Of a stretch of 64,000 nt of DNA, positions 1 through 8,635 are shown piece after piece (position 1 is the stretch's first letter; every line of letters begins with the position of its first letter). Below the pieces are notes generated by a model. That model saw nothing but the letters and a program-made list of their open reading frames with translations, ran no database searches and had not been told where the DNA came from. The stretch is taken from positions 1,054,001 through 1,118,000 of the forward strand of contig NZ_FQUQ01000002.1 in the NCBI RefSeq assembly GCF_900129215.1, read 5' to 3'. A program made the position numbers and the translations under genes. This stretch comes from Pedobacter caeni. Lineage in GTDB: Bacteria; Bacteroidota; Bacteroidia; Sphingobacteriales; Sphingobacteriaceae.

Positions 1-128
1 CCGTTTTGTTTCCTTCAGATCCTTCTGATGCGCAGTTAACCCTTGGCACCTCAGCTTTGCTGAATGGTGTTTTTTATACGAAAGCCATTCCGGGAGGACT
101 TGAAGCAGTCTTATTTACCATCAATTAA
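1..128 (+). CDS. C-terminal end of an unrecognised protein (5' partial)
   Basis: The frame opened by base 3 reads 41 codons to a TAA at 126-128 and ends in LEAVLFTIN. No stop interrupts it, codon use resembles the neighbours, and the next gene starts 17 bases later on the same strand. The fragment contains a glycine/alanine-rich stretch (TSALLNG, IPGG) but no motif I can assign. The start lies outside the window, so function cannot be stated. Confidence 0.55.
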   Translation, partial: VLFPSDPSDAQLTLGTSALLNGVFYTKAIPGGLEAVLFTIN

Positions 129-145
129 CTACCCATATTACCTTA

Positions 146-754
146 ATGACAACTGAAAAATTTTTAAAAGAAAAACAGGCTTTTGTTTTTGAACTCGATG
201 ACGTTCTTTATCCTGAGAAAGATTACCTGTTACAGGTATACTACCTGTTTGCGCAGTTTATTGAATATGGAGAACAGTTGAATGCAACAGAAATCCTTCA
301 GTTCATGCAGGAGAAATATCTGGCAGATGGAGCGGAAGGGATGTTTGAGCAGACGGCAGCGAAATTTGATATTCCATTGAAATACCAGGTGAATTATGAC
401 CTGCTGTTTCAGAATGCCAGGCTTCCTTTAAAGCTATTGATTTTTAATAAGGTGTTGACCTTTCTGCAGGAAATTGTAGCTCAGGGGAAACAATTGTTCC
501 TTCTGGTTGATGGAGATCCGGTGATGCAGCTGAACAAGATCAGACAGATGGAATGGAACGGTTTGGAAAGCCATCTTGTTGTTTATTTTGGCGCAGAAAT
601 TGGGAATAAACCCTCAGCAGCAGGATTGGAGCTGATCATGGATAGGCATGATTTGAAATCGGAGGAGTTGGTGCTTATTGGTCATTCCGATAAGGATATG
701 GAATGTGCTGCCAAAGCCAGGGTCGATTTTTTTGAGGTTGGCAAACTATTATAA
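146..754 (+). CDS. HAD-like hydrolase family protein with degenerate catalytic motifs
   Basis: 202 aa, cytoplasmic, start ATG. The overall layout is that of a HAD superfamily subfamily I protein (phosphoglycolate phosphatase/pyrimidine nucleotidase type): motif I at residues 13-22 (FVFELDDVLY), a helical cap at about 25-95, motif II near residue 120, a lysine in GNKP near 155 (motif III) and motif IV at 178-184 (IGHSDKD). Several key residues differ from the family rule. The nucleophilic Asp of DxDx(T/V) is Glu16, the Thr/Ser of motif II is Asp (LVDGD), and the first Asp of the GDxxxD motif is His180, while Asp18, the motif III Lys and Asp184 remain. Fold assignment is confident; phosphatase activity is doubtful. 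It lies just behind the unknown partial gene on the same strand. Confidence 0.75.
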   Translation: MTTEKFLKEKQAFVFELDDVLYPEKDYLLQVYYLFAQFIEYGEQLNATEILQFMQEKYLADGAEGMFEQTAAKFDIPLKYQVNYDLLFQNARLPLKLLIFNKVLTFLQEIVAQGKQLFLLVDGDPVMQLNKIRQMEWNGLESHLVVYFGAEIGNKPSAAGLELIMDRHDLKSEELVLIGHSDKDMECAAKARVDFFEVGKLL

Positions 755-809
755 AAATAATTACGTTAGTATTCGCATAATGAGTTGAGGTAATGAGGTT
801 TAATTATCA

Positions 810-817
810 TAAATTTG
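810..817 (+). promoter_or_regulatory. Putative -7 promoter box for the S41 peptidase gene
   Basis: TAAATTTG matches the Bacteroidota sigma-ABfr -7 consensus TAnnTTTG exactly. It is 24 bases before the ATG at 842. A TTGA at 785-788 is a weak candidate for the -33 element. Confidence 0.45.
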
Positions 818-841
818 TTATGATCTAACTCTATTAACTCT

Positions 842-2491
842 ATGATAAAACACCTACTCACCAGAAAATATGCAGTTCTGGCCACCATGACCATAGCTCT
901 GGGATTTGCAGCTTGTAAAAAAAATAAAGTAGCTCCGGAACCTGAGAAAAAAAAGCAGATCAGCGTTCCTGCGATAGGTAACAGTAAACAAACTCCTACT
1001 ACGGATAGAGTGGAGTTAAGTAATGATTCTGTATTTCTATATGCCAAAGAAATCTATTATTGGAATGCAAGCCTGCCAACTTATGATGAGTATTTACCAA
1101 GAAGATTTAAAAATTTGAGTACTGATCTGGCTAACTATGAGGAGAACCTGTTTAATATAGGTAAGATCTCTGCTTCTCCGGATTATACGCCTGGTTTTAC
1201 AGACTTAAATTATTCCTTTATTGAAGATGCAACCACCGTTAACGCGCCGGCTGGTCTCCACAGTACTTTGGCTGCAGTAGATACGGAAGGGAATGGCAAG
1301 GATGTTGGTCTTCGGGTGGAAAGATATAGAACAAATAATACTGAGCCTGCTGTTTACAGCATATTTGTTACCGCTGTTTACCCCGGATCTCCTGCTGCCG
1401 CTGCCGGAGTGCAAAGGGGATGGCTCATTAAAACCATAAACGGAGTGCCGGTTGGTGCCGATATTACCTATGCCAAAAATGCGGTTGATGCGACAAGTGC
1501 AATTATAACAGGTACCATATACACTGGTGGCGTAAAAGGAGCTGATTTTTCAAAAACGCTGGCTTTGACTACACCAAGCTATAAAAGCAGTCCGGTTTAT
1601 AAAGCTGTCACGCTTACCTCTGGTACAAAGAAAATCGGTTACCTAGCTTTTGCAAGGTTCTCCACTTTAGATAACAATACAAAAGCGGAATTGGATGCAG
1701 CCTTTGCTGATTTCTCGAGAGAGGGTGTCAAAGATCTTGTGATCGACTTAAGGTACAATGGTGGTGGTTATATCAGTACAGCCGAGTATCTGACCAATCT
1801 GATTGCTCCTTCATCGGCTAACGGACAGATCATGTTTACGGAATACTACAATAGTACGATGCGAAACGGGCAGGCAGGGATTCTGATCAACCAACCGGTA
1901 TTGGATGTGAACAATAAAGTGATCTATAGTAATGCCCTTGGAAGGAACCTGACCTTTGCTGATGAAGGTTATGGCCCTGAAGATAAAAACACAAAAATCA
2001 GTAAAAAAGGTAGCCTTGGGTCGGTGAGCAATATCGTGTTTATTGTATCCAGCCGCACCGCTTCCGCCAGTGAATTGGTGATCAATAGTTTAAAACCTTA
2101 TTTAAATGTAAAACTGGTCGGTACCACTACTTATGGTAAACCGGTTGGCTTCTTTCCGATCAGGATCCAGAAACGCTATGATGTGTTTTTTGCTATGTTT
2201 GAGACTAAAAACAAGAATGGAGAGGGTGGTTATTTTAAAGGAATGCCGGCGGATTACGATGCGGCAACAGACCCTGATGTTAACTTCATTGATGATCCAA
2301 GGTATGAATTCGGAGATGTCCGGGAAGGATACCTTGCAAAGTCCGTTGCTGTGCTTTCGGGAACTCCTAGGGCTTCAGCTTCGGCGGCTATAAAGACAGA
2401 AAAAACGGGTTCAGTGACTCCATTGGTGATGGCTCCTTCTAAAGAAGACCCTGAATTTGTAGGAATGATCAAAAGTCGGGTTAGAAATTGA
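842..2491 (+). CDS. S41 family C-terminal processing peptidase, lipoprotein
   Basis: 549 aa. The N-terminus is a lipoprotein signal with lipobox GFAAC (Cys25) followed by Lys/Glu-rich residues, so the protein should be anchored in the cell envelope. A PDZ-like region around residues 165-215 (YPGSPAAAAGVQRGWLIKTING) precedes the S41 protease domain, which begins with LVIDLRYNGGGY near 300. By alignment with E. coli Tsp (nucleophile 25 residues before the general-base Lys) the nucleophile is Ser408 in TASASE and the base is Lys433 in YGKPVG; both are present. Bacteroidota carry many such outer-membrane-tethered CTP-like proteases of unknown substrate. It is preceded by an exact TAnnTTTG box and stands alone as a transcription unit. 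Confidence 0.88.
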   Translation: MIKHLLTRKYAVLATMTIALGFAACKKNKVAPEPEKKKQISVPAIGNSKQTPTTDRVELSNDSVFLYAKEIYYWNASLPTYDEYLPRRFKNLSTDLANYEENLFNIGKISASPDYTPGFTDLNYSFIEDATTVNAPAGLHSTLAAVDTEGNGKDVGLRVERYRTNNTEPAVYSIFVTAVYPGSPAAAAGVQRGWLIKTINGVPVGADITYAKNAVDATSAIITGTIYTGGVKGADFSKTLALTTPSYKSSPVYKAVTLTSGTKKIGYLAFARFSTLDNNTKAELDAAFADFSREGVKDLVIDLRYNGGGYISTAEYLTNLIAPSSANGQIMFTEYYNSTMRNGQAGILINQPVLDVNNKVIYSNALGRNLTFADEGYGPEDKNTKISKKGSLGSVSNIVFIVSSRTASASELVINSLKPYLNVKLVGTTTYGKPVGFFPIRIQKRYDVFFAMFETKNKNGEGGYFKGMPADYDAATDPDVNFIDDPRYEFGDVREGYLAKSVAVLSGTPRASASAAIKTEKTGSVTPLVMAPSKEDPEFVGMIKSRVRN

Positions 2492-2638
2492 AAAAGGTAA
2501 ACTGTTGTTAACCAGTAGTTTTTTTTGATTGTAAAAGCCTATTTACACAATTATGTAAAAATGACTTTGAAGTATCTGTTTTTATTGCGATTTTAATTGT
2601 TTAAACGCATATTTAATTAGAATTAAGGCATTATTATT

Positions 2639-2905
2639 ATGATAGGGGAATTAATCGAAAAAGAATCAATTGACATCAGCCAGATCATACCTGCTGATCA
2701 AAACCATACAGAAGAGTTAAGGGATAAATTGAACTCTGCACAGCGGCTTGGAAATGAGTTTAAAGCGAAAGCAGATATTTCTTTTAACACCAAAGAAGGG
2801 CCCAGAACAGTTTCGACAACCGTATGGTCAGTAACCGAGAAATACATTCAATTGAAAAATGGAATTCATATTCCTTTGAGCAGTTTATTGGCAATAGAAT
2901 TTTAA
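2639..2905 (+). CDS. Hypothetical protein, 88 aa
   Basis: A short acidic, soluble protein without signal peptide or membrane segment, start ATG. It begins with a charged helix-like N-terminus (residues 1-40) and ends with an apparent beta-strand segment containing VSTTVWSVTEKYIQLKNG and a hydrophobic C-terminus (LLAIEF), reminiscent of small proteins that bind nucleic acid or a partner, but I do not recognise the family. It ends 3 bases before the convergent M28 peptidase gene stop at 2909. Coding is supported by normal codon usage and an uninterrupted frame; the function is unknown. Confidence 0.65.
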   Translation: MIGELIEKESIDISQIIPADQNHTEELRDKLNSAQRLGNEFKAKADISFNTKEGPRTVSTTVWSVTEKYIQLKNGIHIPLSSLLAIEF

Positions 2906-2908
2906 GCC

Positions 2909-3871
2909 TTACTGTTTTTTCATCCGCAGTTTGTCTTTAATGACAGATTGAGTACTACGTTCTTTATCAATGTTATTGATGATTTCCTGAATGGAAGCAG
3001 CAGCATTGATAAAGAACGTTTTGTTTATATTCTGATATTCATCCGATGCTTTATGGTAATCTTTATGGTCTTCCACACCGAAGTAGATGAAAGGAATGTT
3101 TTTTGCATTGAATGAGCCCTGGTCACTTTGATTCGTCCAGTCTTCATGACCGGATTTAGGGTCATCATGCCCAAGTAACACTTTGATTTTAGGATCAGTG
3201 GTGATAAAATACTTCTTTAAGTCCGGGTATTTATAAGTGCCACAAGCATACAACTCTCCTTTATCATTATGACTGATCATATCCATGTTGATGTTCATTC
3301 TGATCTTTTCCAGGGGGATAGGCGGCTTTTCTACAAATGCCCTGGAACCCCTCAGTCCCATTTCCTCCGCATCAAAAGCAGCAATGACCAACGTATAATT
3401 CGGTTTGTTCTTCTTAAAATGTTCTGCAAACTGTAATAAGGCAGCCACTCCTGATGCATTGTCGTCTGCACCGTTATAAACCTCATTGTCCATCACGCCT
3501 ACATGATCGTAATGCGCCGAAATGACGATGATCTGCTCATTTTTTCCTGGAATATAAGCCAGCATATTTTTTCCGTAAATTTCTACCCCTTTATTGTTTT
3601 TGAAAGAGAAGAGCTGTTCATAGCCAGAAAGCAAAGGGATGGGTTTTAAGCCGATCTGTTTAAATCTGTTGCTCAGGTATTCCCTCGTCATTTCTGCGCC
3701 CTTAGTGCCTGTCTTACGCCCTTGATAAGCATCCGAAGAGAGGACCTCTACATCTTTCAGTAATTGTAGTTCTGTTTTTGAATATTGCTGTTCCGTTTGT
3801 GCCTGCGAAGGATTCTTTACGGTATTGCAACTCAACAGTACTATTAATGGGAATAGGAGGTATGCTTTCAT
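2909..3871 (-). CDS. M28 family zinc metallopeptidase, lipoprotein
   Basis: 320 aa, ATG start at 3871. The signal has lipobox LLSC (Cys15). The M28 aminopeptidase domain shows the full set of cocatalytic zinc ligands: His120 and Asp122 in SAHYDHV, the bridging Asp136 in NGADDNASG, the general base/ligand pair Glu169-Glu170 in AAFDAEEMG, Asp197 in NMDMISH, and the last His in the YHKASDEYQN segment near the C-terminus. The protein is expected to release N-terminal amino acids from peptides in the periplasm or at the outer membrane, as part of the peptide-scavenging set that also includes the S41 and S46 peptidases of this window. The gene is convergent with the small protein at 2639. Confidence 0.9.
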   Translation of the reverse strand: MKAYLLFPLIVLLSCNTVKNPSQAQTEQQYSKTELQLLKDVEVLSSDAYQGRKTGTKGAEMTREYLSNRFKQIGLKPIPLLSGYEQLFSFKNNKGVEIYGKNMLAYIPGKNEQIIVISAHYDHVGVMDNEVYNGADDNASGVAALLQFAEHFKKNKPNYTLVIAAFDAEEMGLRGSRAFVEKPPIPLEKIRMNINMDMISHNDKGELYACGTYKYPDLKKYFITTDPKIKVLLGHDDPKSGHEDWTNQSDQGSFNAKNIPFIYFGVEDHKDYHKASDEYQNINKTFFINAAASIQEIINNIDKERSTQSVIKDKLRMKKQ

Positions 3872-4015
3872 TTTTTTATCTGGTTACAGTTGAGCTAAAG
3901 GTAATTATATTCATTGATATCTGCTTCGACATGTGATTGTCAAAACTTAAATGAGCGCTGAATGTTTTTAAAATATGAGGTAATTTGAGCTCATTACATT
4001 AAAAATAAGATATCA

Positions 4016-4999
4016 ATGGAATATAGACGTTTAGGTAAATCAGGATTACAGGTGAGTGCGCTTTCTTTGGGAAGCTGGCTTACTTTCGGACAACAGATCA
4101 GTGATAAAACTGCGGATGAATTAATGGGAATTGCTTACGATGCAGGAGTCAATTTTTTTGATAATGCAGAGGGCTATGCCGAAGGGAAGTCGGAAGAAGT
4201 GATGGGTAAAATTCTTAAATCCCGTAAATGGGAGCGGGAGTCTTTTGTGGTTTCCAGCAAAGTGTTCTTTGGAACAGAGAATAAAGGGCCGAATAGGGTA
4301 GGTTTATCCCGTAAACACGTGATCGAAGCGTGTAATGCTGCATTGAAAAGATTGCAGGTAGATTATCTTGATCTTTATTTTTGCCACAGGCCAGATAAAA
4401 ACACGCCGATTGAAGAGACCGTATGGGCAATGAATACTTTGTTGCAGCAAGGAAAGATCCTGTACTGGGGAACTTCAGAATGGAATGCTTCAGAAATTAT
4501 GGAAGCGATCAGGGTAGCTAAACAGTACAATCTGATTGGTCCTACAATGGAACAACCTCAGTACAACCTGCTGGAAAGGAATAAGATGGAGAATGAATAC
4601 CTCTTGTTGTTTAAAGAATACGGATTGGGAACAACGATCTGGTCGCCGTTGGCTTCAGGTTTATTGTCTGGTAAGTATACTTCCGGAAACACGAAAGATA
4701 CCCGCCTGGAACTTAAAGGGATGGAATGGCTAAAAGATGCCGTTTTAAACGAAGAGAAGCTGAAAAAAGCAGAAAAGCTGCAAGGGCTGGCAGACCAGTT
4801 GAACGTGCCTTTGGCGAAGCTCTCATTAGCCTGGTGCCTTAAAAATCCAAATGTGAGTACCGTGATTTTAGGCGCTTCGAAGACGGCACAGTTAAAAGAG
4901 AACCTGACTACTTTGGAAGTGCTTCCTTTGTTAACAGAAGAGGTACTGGGGAATATTGAGGATATTATGCAGACCAAGCCACATTTGCCACAGTTTTAA
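4016..4999 (+). CDS. Aldo/keto reductase, Kv-beta/YghZ-like
   Basis: 327 aa, soluble NADPH-dependent oxidoreductase of the aldo/keto reductase superfamily, closest in style to the voltage-gated potassium channel beta-subunit/YghZ group. The start MEYRRLGKSGLQVSALSLGSW is the typical first strand. The catalytic tetrad can be seen: Asp and Tyr in FFDNAEGYAEG, Lys in VVSSKVFFG, His in LYFCHRPD. The C-terminal NADPH-binding loop is VILGASKTAQLKENL. The substrate, probably a small aldehyde or ketone, cannot be derived. It is a single-gene unit bounded downstream by a strong bidirectional terminator. Confidence 0.9.
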   Translation: MEYRRLGKSGLQVSALSLGSWLTFGQQISDKTADELMGIAYDAGVNFFDNAEGYAEGKSEEVMGKILKSRKWERESFVVSSKVFFGTENKGPNRVGLSRKHVIEACNAALKRLQVDYLDLYFCHRPDKNTPIEETVWAMNTLLQQGKILYWGTSEWNASEIMEAIRVAKQYNLIGPTMEQPQYNLLERNKMENEYLLLFKEYGLGTTIWSPLASGLLSGKYTSGNTKDTRLELKGMEWLKDAVLNEEKLKKAEKLQGLADQLNVPLAKLSLAWCLKNPNVSTVILGASKTAQLKENLTTLEVLPLLTEEVLGNIEDIMQTKPHLPQF

Positions 5000-5016
5000 T
5001 AAAAAGCTTTAACTGA

Positions 5017-5052
5017 AAAAGGGTGGTGTTTCTTTGTAAACACCACCCTTTT
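5017..5052. terminator. Bidirectional intrinsic terminator
   Basis: A 15-bp stem (AAAAGGGTGGTGTTT paired with AAACACCACCCTTTT) and a 6-base loop, with A-tract and T-tract flanks, lie between the convergent aldo/keto reductase and GAPDH genes. It can serve both. Confidence 0.9.
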
Positions 5053-5069
5053 TTATGAGTTCAAAACGC

Positions 5070-6518
5070 TTAGTAATAAGTTAACCTTACTACACCAGCT
5101 AATTTTTTAGCCAGACGGATCACCTGTCTGGTATAACCGTACTCATTGTCGTACCAGGTATAAAGTACAACTGATTTGTTGTCTTTTGCCATAATCGTTG
5201 CAGGTCCGTCAATGATAGACGCATGACTGTTTCCGATTAAATCCGTACTTACCAGTTCATTAGAGATCGAATATTCGATTTGTTCAGAAAGGTCTCCGAA
5301 AAGGGAAGCTTGTCTTAAGATCTCGCTCACTTCTTCTTTTGAAGTCACTTTGTTCAATGATAGGTTCAGGATGGCCAGAGAAACGTTAGGTGTAGGAACA
5401 CGCACTGCATTTCCGGTTAGCTTTCCACCCAGGTGAGGGATTACTTTTGCTACTGCTTTATCTGCACCGGTTTCTGTGATCACCAGGTTTAATGCTGCAG
5501 CACGGCCTCTTCTATATTTTTTATGGTAATTGTCTAACAGGTTTTGGTCATTCGTGTAAGAGTGAACCGTTTCAATATGTCCTTTTTCGATTCCGAAAGC
5601 ATCATCAATCAGCTTCAATACTGGTACGATGGCATTGGTGGTACAAGAAGCGTTCGATAAGATCGTTTCATTGGCATAATCGATATGTCCGTCATTGATT
5701 CCTGCAACTACATTAGGAATGTCTCCTTTTGCCGGTGCAGTTAACAATACCTTGCTGATTCCTTTGGCATTCAGGTGTCTGCCCAAACCTTCGCGGTCGC
5801 GGAAAATCCCTGTATTGTCAATCAATAGGGCATCGTGGATGTCGTACAGCGTATAATCAACTTCATCAGGTTGTTTTGCTTCAATGAAGTAGATCGTCTG
5901 ACCATTGATGATCAGTGCTTTGTTCTCAAAATCCTCGGTAATTGTTCCATTGAAAGGACCATGGATTGAATCTGTGCGTAGCAGTTCGCCACGTTTGATC
6001 AGTTCCTCATCGCTATAGCTTCTGGTAACGATTGCCCTTAAGCGCAATTGTTCACCTTTACCAGCCTGAAGGATCAGTTCACGTGCAGCGATACGTCCGA
6101 TTCTGCCGAAACCAAAAAGTACAACGTCTTTAGGTTTCAGGCTCATTTTGTCTTTGCCGATGTGTTTGCTGAGTTTACTCACTACAAAGTCGTGCATTGT
6201 AGGGTAATTGTTGTTGTCTTCCAGCCATTCTGAAGCTAGTCTGCCAATGTCAACACGTGATGGCGCGAGATTGCATTTGGAGATGGTAACGGCAAGTTCC
6301 AGCGTTTCATAAATGCTGATGTCTTTGCCGCTTACTTCTTTTGCATATTGGTGATGCGCAAGTATTTCACTGCTTCCAACATCAAATAAAGGTTTACGGA
6401 ATAGTACCAGTTCAATAGATCTGTCGAACCACAATTGGCCAACAACATTAATCAATTCAATCGCTTTTTTTTCTTTTTCAATCCAACTTTGGAATTCGGA
6501 TTGGTATTTCTTTAGCAT
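5070..6518 (-). CDS. gap: Glyceraldehyde-3-phosphate dehydrogenase, long form
   Basis: 482 aa from the ATG at 6518. It converts glyceraldehyde-3-phosphate to 1,3-bisphosphoglycerate in glycolysis or the reverse. An N-terminal extension of about 130 residues precedes the NAD-binding Rossmann motif GFGRIGR (from residue 136); classical GAPDH is about 335 aa, so this is the extended class known in Bacteroidota. The catalytic cysteine is Cys292 in SNASCTTNA, and the C-terminal WYDNEYGYTRQ is standard. The frame is open 23 codons further upstream, but that part covers the rpoD terminator and a TACTTTTG box, so the internal ATG giving MLKKYQSEF is the better start. It lies just downstream of rpoD on the same strand, yet has its own promoter. 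Confidence 0.92.
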   Translation of the reverse strand: MLKKYQSEFQSWIEKEKKAIELINVVGQLWFDRSIELVLFRKPLFDVGSSEILAHHQYAKEVSGKDISIYETLELAVTISKCNLAPSRVDIGRLASEWLEDNNNYPTMHDFVVSKLSKHIGKDKMSLKPKDVVLFGFGRIGRIAARELILQAGKGEQLRLRAIVTRSYSDEELIKRGELLRTDSIHGPFNGTITEDFENKALIINGQTIYFIEAKQPDEVDYTLYDIHDALLIDNTGIFRDREGLGRHLNAKGISKVLLTAPAKGDIPNVVAGINDGHIDYANETILSNASCTTNAIVPVLKLIDDAFGIEKGHIETVHSYTNDQNLLDNYHKKYRRGRAAALNLVITETGADKAVAKVIPHLGGKLTGNAVRVPTPNVSLAILNLSLNKVTSKEEVSEILRQASLFGDLSEQIEYSISNELVSTDLIGNSHASIIDGPATIMAKDNKSVVLYTWYDNEYGYTRQVIRLAKKLAGVVRLTYY

Positions 6519-6546
6519 GCGTGGAATATATTTAGTTAGAATGGCA

Positions 6547-6554
6547 CAAAAGTA
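6547..6554 (-). promoter_or_regulatory. Putative -7 promoter box for GAPDH
   Basis: The minus strand reads TACTTTTG, an exact TAnnTTTG match, 28 bases before the ATG at 6518 and immediately after the rpoD terminator. Confidence 0.55.
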
Positions 6555-6584
6555 AAAAAGATTGAGCGAGTACCCAATCTTTTT
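6555..6584 (-). terminator. Intrinsic terminator of rpoD
   Basis: On the minus strand an AAAAAGATTGGG/CTCAATCTTTTT stem with a 6-base loop runs into a T-tract, 41 bases after the rpoD stop and just before the GAPDH promoter box. Confidence 0.75.
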
Positions 6585-6625
6585 CACTTATATAATTTCG
6601 CTTAGCCAGCGGATTTAGCTTTAGC

Positions 6626-7486
6626 TTATCCCAGGTAAGATTTTAAGATTTTACTTCTTGAGGTATGACGAAGGCGTTGTAAGGCTTTGTCTTTAATCTG
6701 ACGGACACGCTCACGGGTTAAGTTAAATTTCTCTCCGATCTCTTCAAGAGACAGTGGGTGGTTGGTACTTAATCCGAAGAAAAGAACGATGATTTCACGT
6801 TCACGTTCCGTTAGTGTAGATAACGAGCGTTTGATCTCTTCAGAAAGAGATTCATTGATCAGGCTGCTATCTGTATTTGGCTCATGATTTTCCAACACAT
6901 CTAATAGTGTGTTTTCTTCACCCTGAACAAATGGTGCATCCATAGATACGTGACGTCCTGAGTTGCTCAGCGTGTCAGAGATCTTATCAACCGTAGTTTC
7001 TAAAATATCTGCCAATTCTTCCGGAGAAGGCTCACGTTCGAATTCCTGCTCTAATTTAGAGAATGCTTTACTGATTTTGCTTAGGGAACCAACCTGGTTC
7101 AATGGCAAACGAACGATACGGCTTTGCTCTGCAATAGCCTGCAATATAGATTGACGAATCCACCAAACAGCATAAGAGATAAACTTGAAACCTTTAGTTT
7201 CATCAAAACGTTTTGCAGCTTTAATTAAACCCAGGTTACCCTCATTAATTAAATCTCCTAATGTTAAACCTTGATTTTGGTATTGTTTTGCCACGGAAAC
7301 CACGAAACGTAGGTTAGTCTTTGTTAAACGTTCTAATGCGGCCTGATCTCCCTCGCGTATTTTTCTTGCTAATATTACTTCTTCTTCGGCGGTGATTAAA
7401 TCTACTTTACCAATTTCGTGAAGGTATTTGTCTAAAGATTGACTTTCGCGATTGGTAATGGATTGCGTGATTTTGAGTTGTCTCAT
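6626..7486 (-). CDS. rpoD: Primary RNA polymerase sigma factor (sigma-70, Bacteroidota type)
   Basis: 286 aa, the compact form of the housekeeping sigma factor in Bacteroidota, which lacks the long acidic region 1.1 of the Proteobacterial protein. Region 1.2 starts near residue 17 ([19 protein letters not shown]), region 2 contains [35 protein letters not shown] and [13 protein letters not shown], and region 4 carries the -35-type recognition helix segment [19 protein letters not shown]. It directs transcription from the TAnnTTTG promoters seen throughout this window. It has its own exact -7 box upstream and a terminator downstream. Confidence 0.96.
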   Translation of the reverse strand: MRQLKITQSITNRESQSLDKYLHEIGKVDLITAEEEVILARKIREGDQAALERLTKTNLRFVVSVAKQYQNQGLTLGDLINEGNLGLIKAAKRFDETKGFKFISYAVWWIRQSILQAIAEQSRIVRLPLNQVGSLSKISKAFSKLEQEFEREPSPEELADILETTVDKISDTLSNSGRHVSMDAPFVQGEENTLLDVLENHEPNTDSSLINESLSEEIKRSLSTLTEREREIIVLFFGLSTNHPLSLEEIGEKFNLTRERVRQIKDKALQRLRHTSRSKILKSYLG

Positions 7487-7522
7487 TTATATGCTTTGGT
7501 ACTCGTTATGTGTTTGAACGTG

Positions 7523-7530
7523 CAAAAGTA
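7523..7530 (-). promoter_or_regulatory. Putative -7 promoter box for rpoD
   Basis: The minus strand reads TACTTTTG (TAnnTTTG) 36 bases before the rpoD ATG, the same octamer as at GAPDH and tRNA-His. Confidence 0.5.
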
Positions 7531-7695
7531 AGAATTTAAAGGCAATTTGAAAACATAAATTCCTGAAAATGTTACAGTTTACAACTGTTATTTCTACAAT
7601 ATTTTAACAGCAATAATTATTCCAAAATACTTTTGTCAGTATTTTGAGCTCTTATTGATTAAAGTCATGTATTTATTGTAAATCAATAAATATAT

Positions 7696-7727
7696 TTTGA
7701 ATATTAATAATAAATGCCTTATGTTTG
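7696..7727 (+). promoter_or_regulatory. Strong putative promoter (-33 TTTG, -7 TATGTTTG)
   Basis: TTTG at 7696-7699 and TATGTTTG at 7720-7727 are separated by 20 bp, a full match to the Bacteroidota -33/-7 promoter. The hairpin at 7764-7790 and the decayed genes at 7837-8106 lie downstream, so the promoter outlived the module it served. Confidence 0.6.
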
Positions 7728-7836
7728 CATAGAAATATGCATTGTCTTGCAGAAGTCAGAAAGTAAAAATTTCCTAAAGCGGAATTTTTAACTCGAACGG
7801 GTTAATGTTCTGCCAAAGACAGAATATTGAAAAGAA

Positions 7837-7960
7837 ATGAAAAAAGACCTGCGAATTATTTTGGCAGAATGATTTTTCAGGTATAAACCCGCTTTTGAAA
7901 TTTTACGATGTGTTTAAAAAAGGACATTGATCAGATGAAGGGCAGAAGTTAAGGGCATAA
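7837..7960 (+). pseudogene. Possible remnant of a small membrane protein gene (DUF2975-like)
   Basis: An ATG at 7837 opens 11 codons (MKKDLRIILAE) and stops. Further on, a different frame reads NPLLKFYDVFKKGH, a stop, then SDEGQKLRA and a stop 2 bases before the next ATG. In intact relatives a DUF2975 (YoaS-like) membrane gene stands directly before a YozG-like HTH gene and ends in a tail of the kind FKxGxxLxxE. The resemblance of the tail, and the position, suggest a gene reduced to its two ends. This is an inference from short matches. Confidence 0.3.
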
Positions 7961-7962
7961 TT

Positions 7963-8106
7963 ATGGCAATCATTGTAATACCTAACCTTTCTATCCTGAA
8001 AACCCGTAAAGCGAAGGCGGTGCGCCTGGAAACACTGGATGCAATTTGTGAAGTACTGGACTGTCAGCCCGGAGATCTTCTGGAATACTGCCGCCTGGAA
8101 GAATAA
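7963..8106 (+). pseudogene. Internally deleted YozG-like Cro/CI HTH regulator
   Basis: 47 codons from ATG. The first five residues (MAIIV) equal the usual start of YozG-like HTH proteins, and residues 8-42 (NLSILKTRKAKAVRLETLD then AICEVLDCQPGDLLEY) equal the recognition helix and C-terminal half of the same family. About 20-25 residues normally in between, holding the first HTH helices, are missing while the frame is kept. The canonical LKTGKAKA reads LKTRKAKA here. It can no longer form a complete helix-turn-helix. Whether the mini-protein is still made is unknown. A weak stem with AGCCTGT/ACAGGCT arms (8122-8160) follows. Confidence 0.6.
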
Positions 8107-8178
8107 AGGCAGAAAAAATAAAGCCTGTCAGTTTATCGGAAAACCAATAACCAACAGGCTGATTTATCTTTATGCCGA

Positions 8179-8508
8179 CTAGGTAAGGTCTACAACTTCT
8201 GCCTCAGGTGCATTCTTTTTAACAGATTCAATGCCGTTATCACGGCTGGATTCAGATTCATACATTTCACTGGTTCCAATGATTTGTCCGTTGGTGGCCT
8301 TTAGGTTGAAGTAAGGCTTTCCATTGGTAGAAGTTTTTCTGTCAAATTTACTGTCATCTTGTGAGTTCTTTTTAACAGATTCAATCCCATTGTTGCAATT
8401 GCTTTTGGTGGTATAACCTTCACTTGTTAAGATAACCTGGCCATTACCAGCTTTCAAATCGAACTGAAATTCACCGTTTTTTCTTGTTTTGATCTCGAAT
8501 TTTCCCAT
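8179..8508 (-). CDS. YegP/DUF1508-family protein, two repeats
   Basis: 109 aa, soluble, ATG start. Two tandem copies of the DUF1508 (UPF0339) beta-beta-beta-alpha unit can be aligned: residues 1-47 (GKFEIKTRKNGEFQFDLKAG, NGQVILTSEGY, NGIESVKKN) and 54-101 (SKFDRKTSTNGKPYFNLKAT, NGQIIGTSEMY, NGIESVKKN), followed by an acidic tail. Length and layout match E. coli YegP, whose role is not settled; the family is often linked to stress and stationary phase. No neighbour points to a specific function. Confidence 0.88.
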   Translation of the reverse strand: MGKFEIKTRKNGEFQFDLKAGNGQVILTSEGYTTKSNCNNGIESVKKNSQDDSKFDRKTSTNGKPYFNLKATNGQIIGTSEMYESESSRDNGIESVKKNAPEAEVVDLT

Positions 8509-8635
8509 AATCGTTTATTTAAGTTTTTTTTTCTAGGTTGACATTAATCATCCAATTTATAAAAAAACAAAGGTTAAACAAAAATCAGGAACATTATTTT
8601 TCTGTTAAGGTTATTGGGGGTTGTCCGTTCTTCGG

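Noticed and set aside
6519..6587. N-terminal extension of GAPDH to 505 aa
   Set aside because: The extra 23 codons run through the rpoD terminator and the TACTTTTG promoter box; the ATG at 6518 fits better.
8176..8508. Two-repeat YegP-like protein as a novel repeat protein
   Set aside because: The duplication is the normal architecture of the DUF1508 family.
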